Positions 1 through 5,184 of a stretch of 7,984 bases of DNA are shown here, piece by piece. A program made the position numbers and the translations under genes. The notes under the pieces were generated by a model. That model saw nothing but the letters and a program-made list of their open reading frames with translations, was not told the origin of the DNA and searched no databases. How positions within the stretch are numbered: position 1 is the stretch's first letter; every line of letters starts with the position of its first letter. The DNA comes from Flemingiibacterium sp045634345 (lineage in GTDB: Bacteria; Bacillota; Clostridia; Oscillospirales; CAG-272). The stretch is from positions 1-7,984 of the forward strand of contig JAZRAB010000146.1 in assembly GCA_045634345.1 (NCBI GenBank). The letters are read 5' to 3'.

Positions 1-146
1 GGAACCTGCGGATCGGCGTTTGAGAGCAGCTGGTTCCCCTCTGCTATACGGCAGGTGGCGCGGAGCGCCGCGTGGGGGTTGCGATATTCGGAGCATTAAT
101 CTCTGCGATATTCGAAGCATTAATCTCCCCGATAAACAATAATTTA
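1..146 (+). repeat. Structured intergenic repeat, copy A (left end truncated)
   Basis: This stretch matches the reverse complement of 3893-4012 along its whole length. By eye about 85% of bases agree, apart from a 2-nt indel and a 24-nt insertion. It starts with ggaacc, the tail of a 14-nt hairpin arm whose partner (ggttcccctctgc) lies at 32-44, so the element is cut by the window edge. The presumed loop holds CGGCGTTTGAG (14-24), shared with copies B and C. A second hairpin, GTGGCGC/GCGCCGC with a GGA loop, lies at about 55-71. The homology ends at aacaataattta (135-146). I see no gene in it. Its identity as a named repeat family is unknown to me. Confidence 0.8.
81..128 (+). repeat. 24-bp tandem duplication inside repeat copy A
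   Basis: Units 81-104 and 105-128 each begin gcgatattcg and continue RAGCATTAATCTC; they differ at only two positions. Copy B has a single version of this unit, so copy A gained one by tandem duplication or copy B lost one. Confidence 0.85.
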
Positions 147-163
147 CACAAATCCTCTACATT

Positions 164-194
164 ATATATTCGCGCATTTTCCGCGCAAATATAT
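164..194 (+). repeat. Inverted repeat upstream of the prfB promoter
   Basis: Arms 164-175 (atatattcgcgc) and 183-194 (gcgcaaatatat) pair at 11 of 12 positions around a 7-nt loop. It sits between repeat copy A and the prfB -35 box. It is not followed by a T tract on either strand, so it is not an obvious terminator. It could be a protein-binding site or a remnant of repeat insertion. Confidence 0.45.
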
Positions 195-221
195 AAATAA
201 ACTGTAAAATTGCAAATACCC

Positions 222-251
222 TTGCAAAAGCATATCATGATATGGTATAAT
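222..251 (+). promoter_or_regulatory. Sigma-A-type promoter of prfB
   Basis: A -35 box TTGCAA (222-227) and a -10 box TATAAT (246-251) are separated by 18 bp. A TG at 243-244 gives an extended -10. Transcription should begin near 258, leaving a leader of about 40 nt before the prfB start. Confidence 0.75.
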
Positions 252-296
252 ATAAATAATAATGAAATTTTGCACAGCAAAAGCAGGAGGCATACA

Positions 297-1406
297 TTGA
301 TAATTCAACTTGAGGACGCTAAATATAAGCTCCAGAATATGCGCGCAGACATCGACGAGCTTTCGTCAGCTCTTCGCATCGAACAGCTCATCACCGAGGT
401 CGAAGTGGACGAAGCAAAAACGATGGAGCCGGATTTCTGGAATGATGCTGAAAATTCCAGCAAGGTACTGCAGAAAATAAAGCAGAAAAAAGATAAAATC
501 GAAGCGTTCAACGCGCTCAAAAACCGTCTCGAGGATGCTATCACTCTCGCCGAAATGGGTATCGAAGAAAATGACGAATCCATCGTACCCGAGGTCGAGG
601 AGGAGATGGCGGCGGTTATCGCAGAGGAGGAACGTCAGCGCATTGAGGTGCTTCTCTCGGGCGAATATGACCGCAACAACGCAATCGTGTCCTTCCATCC
701 CGGTGCCGGCGGTACCGAGGCACAGGACTGGGCGCTCATGCTTTACCGCATGTACACCCGTTGGGGCGAGCGCCACGGCTTCAATGTAAAGTTAGTCGAT
801 TGGCTCGACGGCGAGGAAGCAGGCATCAAGAGCGCGACTATCATGGTCGAGGGTACAAATGCATACGGTTACTTAAAGAGTGAAGCGGGCGTACACCGTC
901 TTGTGCGCATCTCGCCGTTCGACGCATCCGGACGCAGACAGACCTCGTTTGCTTCCGTTGACGTAATGCCCGAGTTTGAAGACGATGGCAAGATCGAGAT
1001 ACGCGACGAGGATATCGAAATCACCGCGCACAGATCATCCGGTGCCGGCGGTCAGCATATCAACAAGACCGACTCGGCAATCCGCATCACCCACCTTCCG
1101 ACGGGTATCGTCGTCGGCTGTCAGACCGAGCGAAGCCAGCTTCAGAATAAGGAAACAGCGCTTAAAATGCTCAAATCAAAGCTTATGGAAATAAAGGAAC
1201 GCGAAAATCTCGCTCGCATTGAGGATATCAAGGGTGTTAAGAATAATATTGAGTGGGGCAGTCAGATTCGCTCGTACGTATTCATGCCGTACACGCTCGC
1301 AAAGGATAACCGCACCGGCTACGAGGACGGAAACATCTCCGCAGTAATGGACGGTGAAATCGACGGATTTATCAACGCTTATCTCAAGATGAACGCTAAC
1401 AAGTGA
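297..1406 (+). CDS. prfB: Peptide chain release factor 2 (RF2)
   Basis: Release factor 2 recognises UGA and UAA in the ribosomal A site and triggers hydrolysis of peptidyl-tRNA. The 369-residue product carries the RF2 stop-recognition tripeptide SPF at 206-208 and the catalytic GGQ at 251-253 (SSGAGGQHINKTDSA), each one residue later than in E. coli RF2. The N-terminal part is the helical PCRF domain, with the typical DPEFW-like motif as EPDFWND near 43-49. The start is taken as TTG at 297, because AGGAGG lies at 285-290 with a 6-nt spacer. An upstream ATG at 210 precedes the promoter and is unlikely. Most bacterial RF2 genes have an autoregulatory CTT-TGA-C frameshift near codon 25. Here the CTT survives at codon 26 but is followed by CGC, so the gene is one uninterrupted frame. 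A small membrane-protein gene follows 15 nt downstream, probably co-transcribed. Confidence 0.96.
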   Translation: MIIQLEDAKYKLQNMRADIDELSSALRIEQLITEVEVDEAKTMEPDFWNDAENSSKVLQKIKQKKDKIEAFNALKNRLEDAITLAEMGIEENDESIVPEVEEEMAAVIAEEERQRIEVLLSGEYDRNNAIVSFHPGAGGTEAQDWALMLYRMYTRWGERHGFNVKLVDWLDGEEAGIKSATIMVEGTNAYGYLKSEAGVHRLVRISPFDASGRRQTSFASVDVMPEFEDDGKIEIRDEDIEITAHRSSGAGGQHINKTDSAIRITHLPTGIVVGCQTERSQLQNKETALKMLKSKLMEIKERENLARIEDIKGVKNNIEWGSQIRSYVFMPYTLAKDNRTGYEDGNISAVMDGEIDGFINAYLKMNANK

Positions 1407-1421
1407 TAATGGAGGGAAAAC

Positions 1422-1757
1422 ATGTTTAATCGAAACAAGTTTTATTTAGGAATCGGATTTTTGGTTCAGGCGATATCGTTTTTGGGGGCTGCTATCATGC
1501 TCTTCAACAAAAAGCGCACTCTCGCCAATATAATCCTTGCTCTCGCCGCAATCGGCGGTGCGGCAAGCGCGGCATTCCTTTATCTTGACTACAAGGACGA
1601 GATAAAATGGCGCAAGATTTTAGATTCTGCCGACATCGGACTTGAGGATGAGCTTGATGATTTCGGCGAGTGGGACGGACTCGATCCGGTAGAGTGCTAC
1701 TGCGATGGGGATGCTTCCTGCGACGGCGAATGTGAAAATTGCAAAATTGATGAATGA
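1422..1757 (+). CDS. Small two-TM membrane protein with acidic Cys-containing tail
   Basis: I do not recognise this 111-residue protein. Two hydrophobic segments (about 7-28 and 34-55) are joined by a short basic turn (NKKRT), which predicts a cytosolic loop. The C-terminal half is acidic (EDELDDFGEWDG at 75-86) and ends with five cysteines at 92, 94, 100, 104 and 107 (CxC-x5-C-x3-C-x2-C), a spacing that could bind metal. The start is supported by GGAGGG at 1411-1416, 5 nt before the ATG. It lies 15 nt after prfB with no terminator between, so it probably shares the prfB transcript. A bidirectional terminator follows it immediately. The convergent neighbour has the same overall plan: TM near the N-terminus, acidic tail, five cysteines. 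The function is unknown, and metal binding is inference. Confidence 0.8.
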   Translation: MFNRNKFYLGIGFLVQAISFLGAAIMLFNKKRTLANIILALAAIGGAASAAFLYLDYKDEIKWRKILDSADIGLEDELDDFGEWDGLDPVECYCDGDASCDGECENCKIDE

Positions 1758-1763
1758 TTACAC

Positions 1764-1792
1764 AAAAAAAGGACGCCGCGGCGTCCTTTTTT
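1764..1792. terminator. Bidirectional intrinsic terminator
   Basis: The 16-bp perfect palindrome ggacgccgcggcgtcc (1771-1786) is flanked by seven A (1764-1770) and six T (1787-1792). It folds as a 6-bp GC-rich stem with a CGCG loop followed by a U tract on either strand. It lies between the stops of two convergent genes and can end both transcripts. Confidence 0.92.
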
Positions 1793-1794
1793 GA

Positions 1795-2124
1795 TTATTC
1801 ACCTTTTTCCATCTCGTCGGTGACAGATTCGATTGCTTCAATCGCTTCGTCAACTGCATTTGCAATGTCGTCGGAGACTTCCTCACCGCAGTCACAGCCG
1901 CAGCAGCACTCGTCCTCATCGTCGAAACGAAGCTCGCCAAGCAGATCATCGTCAAGCTCCCACGAATCACTGTCATCATACCAAGGATCAAGCTTCTTTG
2001 CGCGTCTCTTCTTGCAGATGTTAAGAACGAGCAGTACAATACCCACAGCCGCAACGATCGAGGTTGTGATGATGAGTATCAGCGCGAGAGGGCTGAGTCC
2101 GGAATTCTTTCTTGAATTTCTCAT
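1795..2124 (-). CDS. Small one-TM protein with acidic tail and CCCxCxC cluster
   Basis: I do not recognise this 109-residue protein. A single strongly hydrophobic helix (about 11-36) is followed by a basic stop-transfer patch, KKRRAKK (38-44), which predicts that the C-terminus is cytosolic. The tail is very acidic (DDSDSWELDDD and FDDEDE) and contains five cysteines at 73, 74, 75, 77 and 79 (ECCCGCDCGEE). A probable amphipathic acidic helix follows (about 84-106). I chose the ATG at 2122-2124 because GGAAGG lies upstream (2135-2140) and a promoter lies at 2168-2195. The in-frame ATG at 2181 would fall at or before the likely transcription start. The cysteine cluster resembles metal-binding or redox tails, but that is inference. 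It is convergent with the two-TM protein of similar plan, and a bidirectional terminator separates them. Confidence 0.75.
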   Translation of the reverse strand: MRNSRKNSGLSPLALILIITTSIVAAVGIVLLVLNICKKRRAKKLDPWYDDSDSWELDDDLLGELRFDDEDECCCGCDCGEEVSDDIANAVDEAIEAIESVTDEMEKGE

Positions 2125-2167
2125 AGCTTTGATACCTTCCTTTTCAAAAATAGTATATCGTATTTTA

Positions 2168-2195
2168 ATTATAGCATACATTGAAAAATTTTCAA
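2168..2195 (-). promoter_or_regulatory. Promoter of the one-TM Cys-cluster protein, overlapping a palindrome
   Basis: Read on the minus strand, TTGAAA (2190-2195) and TATAAT (2168-2173) are 16 bp apart, with a TG extended -10 element. The -35 box lies within a 15-bp perfect inverted repeat on the plus strand, ttgaaaaattttcaa (2181-2195). This could be an operator, although AT-rich palindromes also arise by chance. Confidence 0.65.
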
Positions 2196-2224
2196 AGGCT
2201 ATTTTATGAAATAATTGTAAAGAG

Positions 2225-2938
2225 TTATGCTCCCGTGCGCTTGTTACGCTTTTTTATCGCGCTCACATCACGGAGCATCTTTATGCTGTCGCGCAGCACG
2301 TTGACCTTGCTCTCACGGTGGTTGATTATCTTAACGGGCATCTCGTATATCTTCGCGCCCATATTGTTCGCCTTTATGAGCACTTCAAAATCAAACGCAA
2401 AGCCGTTGACCTCGCAGGTCTCGAATATTTTATGTGCGGTCTCACGGCGGAACGACTTAAATCCGCACTGCGAGTCGGTAAGCTTAAAGCCTGCCGCAAA
2501 TGCAAGGCATTTGATATAAGTCTTTGACGCGAGCTTGCGGATGAGAGTATACCCTGCGTAGCCGTCTCCCGACAGGTTGCGCGAGCCGATCACCACATCC
2601 GCATCGGGATGCGCGGTGAACATATCGACCGCTGATTTTACGACGTCCAAGCCGTAAGCGAGATCGCAGTCAGTGAATATGATAATATCGCCAACTGCAT
2701 TCATCACGCCGTGGCGTATCGCCGCGCCCTTGCCCTGATTTTTTTCGTACCCTACCGCACGTATCCGTTCATTCGGAAACGCCTCTACCGCCGCACGGCA
2801 ATTATCGGTCGAGCCGTCATCGGAAAACAGCACCTCGTAATCGTCAAATGTCGCTTCCATATACTCGGAAACAGTTTTCAGCGTGTCGTTTATGATACTG
2901 CTCTCATTGTACATCGGTATGCAAAGTGATATCTTCAT
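2225..2938 (-). CDS. GT2 family glycosyltransferase (DPM1/ALG5-like)
   Basis: This 237-residue protein is a single GT-A glycosyltransferase domain of family 2. It is expected to transfer a sugar from a nucleotide-sugar, and polyprenyl phosphate is the usual acceptor in its closest-looking subfamily. Visible motifs are the N-terminal strand SLCIPMYNE (3-12), SDDGSTD (39-45) for nucleotide binding, NQGKGAAIRHG (67-77), TDCDL (89-93) as the DxD-like metal site, GSRN (118-121), DSQCGFK (155-161) and FDFEVL (182-187). This motif set is typical of dolichyl-phosphate mannosyl/glucosyl transferases. Unlike many bacterial relatives it lacks C-terminal membrane helices and ends in a basic tail (KKRNKRTGA), which might bind membrane peripherally. 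The ATG at 2936-2938 follows AGAGGAAAG (2942-2950). Only 15 nt separate it from the upstream methyltransferase, so the two form an operon. The sugar and acceptor are unknown. Confidence 0.88.
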   Translation of the reverse strand: MKISLCIPMYNESSIINDTLKTVSEYMEATFDDYEVLFSDDGSTDNCRAAVEAFPNERIRAVGYEKNQGKGAAIRHGVMNAVGDIIIFTDCDLAYGLDVVKSAVDMFTAHPDADVVIGSRNLSGDGYAGYTLIRKLASKTYIKCLAFAAGFKLTDSQCGFKSFRRETAHKIFETCEVNGFAFDFEVLIKANNMGAKIYEMPVKIINHRESKVNVLRDSIKMLRDVSAIKKRNKRTGA

Positions 2939-2953
2939 ATGCTTTCCTCTATT

Positions 2954-3748
2954 TTAATTCTTTTTGTAAACAAATATATCAAAGTCCGCTGTGATCACAA
3001 GGTGAGATAGCAAACCAAGCTTTGCCGAATTCTCTTTTGAGGTCTTAAAGGCATAGGGTGTCATCATAAAAAGACTCTTTAAGTCTTCACCCGCGCAGTC
3101 GAAGGTATAAGTGACGCTTTTGCGTGCCGTCTCCGTGAATCCCGACGGCAGATCACGCCGTCCCTCGTTTTCGTATGCATCGGCGTAGAGGGCCTGCTTC
3201 AGCTCATATAAATGCCTGCGCCCTGCCGCGCCGACTATGAGTAACCCGTCACGTTTAAGCACTCGCGCAAATTCACGCTCAGCTATCGGTGCAAACAGAC
3301 TCACCACCGCATCGGCGGAATCGTCTGCTATTGGAAGCTCGAACACACTCGCCACACCAAAAAATGCGCCGTTTCCATGTAATCTGGCACGCTTTGCCGC
3401 TTTATCGCAGGCGTGCTTCGACAGATCAAATCCGTAGACCGAGGCACCGCGTGAAGCGATAATATTTGAATAGTACCCCTCGCCGCAGCCGGCATCGATT
3501 ACCGTTTTGGCACTTCCGAGCGCATCAGCCACCGCATCGGCAAACGGACGGTAGTAGTCCTTGTCAAGAAACACCGTTCGTGCGCGAACCATTTCTCGGT
3601 CGTCTCCGGCTGTCCCCGAGGCGCGCGTCAAGGTAACATAGCCGCTTTTTGCAATATCAAAGCAGTGACGTCTCTCGCCGGAGCAATAGAGGCTTGTTCC
3701 GTTCTGTTCAAGCGATGCTGTGCAGAACGGACATGAAAGAATATTCAT
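2954..3748 (-). CDS. rlmA: 23S rRNA (guanine-N1)-methyltransferase, RlmA type
   Basis: This 264-residue SAM-dependent enzyme matches the RlmA/TlrB family, which methylates N1 of G745 or G748 in helix 35 of 23S rRNA at the peptide exit tunnel. The N-terminal zinc finger is C6-x2-C9-x12-C22 with H28, followed by the family signature FDIAKSGYVTL (30-40). In E. coli RlmA the ligands are two Cys pairs plus a His, with similar spacing. GDDREMVRARTVFLD (48-62) matches the conserved linker. SAM motif I is VIDAGCGEGYY (83-93), and the late motif MTPYAFK (229-235) is also typical. Whether it targets G745 or G748 cannot be read by eye; the Gram-positive setting favours the G748 (RlmAII) type. The ATG at 3746-3748 has only weak Shine-Dalgarno matches (GGTG about 10 nt upstream). 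The promoter is near consensus. It is first in an operon with the GT2 gene. Confidence 0.92.
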   Translation of the reverse strand: MNILSCPFCTASLEQNGTSLYCSGERRHCFDIAKSGYVTLTRASGTAGDDREMVRARTVFLDKDYYRPFADAVADALGSAKTVIDAGCGEGYYSNIIASRGASVYGFDLSKHACDKAAKRARLHGNGAFFGVASVFELPIADDSADAVVSLFAPIAEREFARVLKRDGLLIVGAAGRRHLYELKQALYADAYENEGRRDLPSGFTETARKSVTYTFDCAGEDLKSLFMMTPYAFKTSKENSAKLGLLSHLVITADFDIFVYKKN

Positions 3749-3801
3749 TTCGCTGTTTCACCGACCTTCCACCGAGCACGCAGCTTTCAATACTTTAATA
3801 T

Positions 3802-3830
3802 ATTATACCTCATCCCAGCGCCACTTTCAA
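3802..3830 (-). promoter_or_regulatory. Promoter of the rlmA-GT2 operon
   Basis: On the minus strand, TTGAAA (3825-3830) and a perfect TATAAT (3802-3807) are separated by exactly 17 bp. Transcription should start near 3795, about 46 nt before the rlmA start. Confidence 0.8.
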
Positions 3831-3892
3831 GCACATCGGTAAAAGTTTTACAGTTTAATAACATCTTACCGCCTCGCCTTGCGGCGGGATTA

Positions 3893-4020
3893 TAAATTAT
3901 TGTTTGTTGGGGAGTATGATGCTTCGATTATCGCAGCTTCCACGCGGCGCAATGCGCCGCCTGCCGTTGCAGAGGGGAACCAATTACTCTCAAACGCCGA
4001 TCCATAGGTTCCCCTCTGCA
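3893..4020 (-). repeat. Structured intergenic repeat, copy B (complete-looking)
   Basis: On the minus strand this copy begins with a long hairpin whose 14-nt perfect arms, tgcagaggggaacc (3968-3981) and ggttcccctctgca (4007-4020), enclose a 25-nt loop. The loop contains the shared core CGGCGTTTGAG (minus strand, 3989-3999). Next is a second palindromic hairpin, GCGGCGC/GCGCCGC (3944-3960), then a tail ending in aataattta (3893-3901). It is the inverted counterpart of copy A and has only one 24-bp tail unit. No coding sequence was found in it. Confidence 0.85.
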
Positions 4021-4032
4021 CTCCCTTCCTTG

Positions 4033-4094
4033 GCTCGGCTGAGCCGGCTCTCTTTATTGATATTAGCGTGATCCAGGAGCCGAGTTAGCCGAGC
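4033..4094. repeat. Long imperfect hairpin between repeat copies B and C
   Basis: The arms gctcggct (4033-4040) and agccgagc (4087-4094) pair perfectly. After a 4-nt internal mismatch, cggctc (4045-4050) pairs with gagccg (4077-4082), leaving a 26-nt AT-rich loop. No T tract follows, so it is unlikely to be a terminator. It may be part of the same compound repeat. Confidence 0.65.
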
Positions 4095-4106
4095 GGAGCA
4101 GGGGGG

Positions 4107-4184
4107 TGCAGGGGGGGCGGATTGGAGCGGCGTCTGAGCGCAAAGCAGCCCCCCTGCATACCGGTAGGCGGTGCGAAGCACCGC
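4107..4184 (+). repeat. Structured intergenic repeat, divergent copy C
   Basis: This copy has the same layout as A and B but diverged sequence. The first hairpin has arms tgcagggggg (4107-4116) and cccccctgca (4149-4158), and its loop contains CGGCGTCTGAG (4128-4138). After a short spacer, ccggtaggcgg, a second hairpin follows: gcggtgc/gcaccgc with a GAA loop (4168-4184). Both stems are intact although bases on both arms differ from copies A and B. Weak similarity may continue to about 4220. It points away from copy B and toward the downstream AraC gene. Confidence 0.65.
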
Positions 4185-4274
4185 AAGGAGCATCAACGCT
4201 CGGAGCGCAAACCCACAATATAAACTCAAATTTATATTAAAAAACACAATTTCAAAAAACAGGAGGTGAGCTGT

Positions 4275-5156
4275 GTGCCGTATAAAGAATTTGATTACAG
4301 CTATATAGAAGTCATTTGCTCGGATCTGAAAATAATCTTCATAACCGATGAAAAAGCTACCGTCACAGGTCATAGCGATATCCATATGCACTCGTTTTGG
4401 GAGCTTTTTCACCTAAAAAAAGGTTCTCTTATCGTAAACAGCGAAAGTAATCTTATCCGTCTTGATAAAGACCAGATGCTCATAATACCCCCAAACACAT
4501 ATCACAGCTCTGCTTTTTCTGAAGATGCAATTAAGGAAAGCGTATTTTTCACATTTGAACGTGTAAAAAAGCCGGAAGATGATGAAAAGCTTTACGATAC
4601 CGTACTCTCGGTCTTTTCGGGGTGCGGCTTCTGCAAGATTGAAGATTGCCAATATCTGTCGATTCTCCTTACTGCGGTGCTTGAAAATGATGCCGCATGC
4701 AAATTCGCAAAAGGATGGCGCATGCGTGCAAACGTGATAGAGCTAATTTTTTCTCTCTGCGATAAAGTGCAGGACATCGCGCAAACAGGCTTTGATAACA
4801 CACTTCCCCACAACACATATTGGGTATACAAATACGCAATAGACAGACTTCTTGACATATACTACACTAATGATATAAGCCTTGATTTTTTGAGCAAGAA
4901 GCTGTTTGTTTCACCCCAGAATATTACAAGAATTATTTCAAGCGCATACGGCAAGAGCTTCAATGAGCTGAAGCTTGAGTTAAAAATGCGTAATGCTAAA
5001 AAAATGTTGCGTGAAACCGAGCTCTCCGTCAGTGAGATCGGCGAAAAAATCGGTTACACGACCTCTCGCGGTTTCTTATCTGCTTTCACAAAATATGAAG
5101 GCTGCACTCCGAGCGAATACAGAAAAAGGCATTCTCCGCCTACAAAAACGATATGA
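4275..5156 (+). CDS. AraC-family transcriptional regulator, cupin N-terminal domain
   Basis: This 293-residue regulator has a putative ligand-sensing cupin-like domain in the N-terminal half and an AraC/XylS DNA-binding domain at the C-terminus. The cupin signature is HMHSFWELFHLKKG (37-50), with IIPPNTYH (70-77). The two helix-turn-helix units are near 201-222 (ISLDFLSKKLFVSPQNITRI) and 251-272 (SVSEIGEKIGYTTSRGF), followed by the family end motif CTPSEYRK (277-284). The GTG at 4275 is preferred because AGGAGGTGA lies at 4261-4269, 8 nt upstream; the in-frame GTG at 4266 lies inside that ribosome site. It is convergent with a second AraC-type gene, and its stop codon lies in their shared terminator stem. 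Codons are more AT-rich than in prfB, which could reflect horizontal acquisition. Its target and ligand are unknown. Confidence 0.9.
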   Translation: MPYKEFDYSYIEVICSDLKIIFITDEKATVTGHSDIHMHSFWELFHLKKGSLIVNSESNLIRLDKDQMLIIPPNTYHSSAFSEDAIKESVFFTFERVKKPEDDEKLYDTVLSVFSGCGFCKIEDCQYLSILLTAVLENDAACKFAKGWRMRANVIELIFSLCDKVQDIAQTGFDNTLPHNTYWVYKYAIDRLLDIYYTNDISLDFLSKKLFVSPQNITRIISSAYGKSFNELKLELKMRNAKKMLRETELSVSEIGEKIGYTTSRGFLSAFTKYEGCTPSEYRKRHSPPTKTI

Positions 5157-5184
5157 TACCATTTACGGTATCATATCGTCTTTT
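5148..5184. terminator. Bidirectional terminator overlapping a stop codon
   Basis: A 13-bp perfect stem (5148-5160 with 5167-5179) encloses the 6-nt loop atttac. It is followed by ctttt on the plus strand and, read on the minus strand, by a run of five T. The TGA stop of the plus-strand AraC gene (5154-5156) is inside the left arm, and the minus-strand AraC gene stops at 5183-5185. Confidence 0.85.

Larger units (their letters stand above)
3749..4274. other. Gene-free 526-bp region
   Basis: This interval contains the rlmA promoter, a short GC hairpin (ccgcc/ggcgg, 3869-3887), repeat copies B and C, and an AT-rich leader (about 4217-4260) for the next gene. Open frames through it have no recognisable protein features and consist of repeat sequence. 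A possible -10 (tatatt, 4233-4238) for the downstream gene lacks a credible -35. Confidence 0.7.

Noticed and set aside
81..128. Start of a CRISPR array
   Set aside because: There are only two units, directly abutting, with no spacers; it is a tandem duplication.
44..280. 78-residue minus-strand open frame
   Set aside because: It runs through the repeat and the prfB promoter and shows no coding character.
2125..2181. Upstream start (ATG at 2181) for the Cys-cluster protein
   Set aside because: It lies at or upstream of the likely transcription start, while the ATG at 2122-2124 has a ribosome site.
1754..2209. 151-residue Ser-rich plus-strand frame
   Set aside because: It is antisense to the one-TM protein gene and starts in the terminator; Ser-richness reflects the complement of acidic codons.
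4107..4184. Terminator or riboswitch for the downstream AraC gene
   Set aside because: The hairpins lack U tracts, and matching copies lie next to unrelated genes, so a dispersed repeat is the better explanation.
3990..4412. 140-residue minus-strand open frame
   Set aside because: It lies over repeat copy C and the hairpin cluster and overlaps the start of the clearly real AraC gene.
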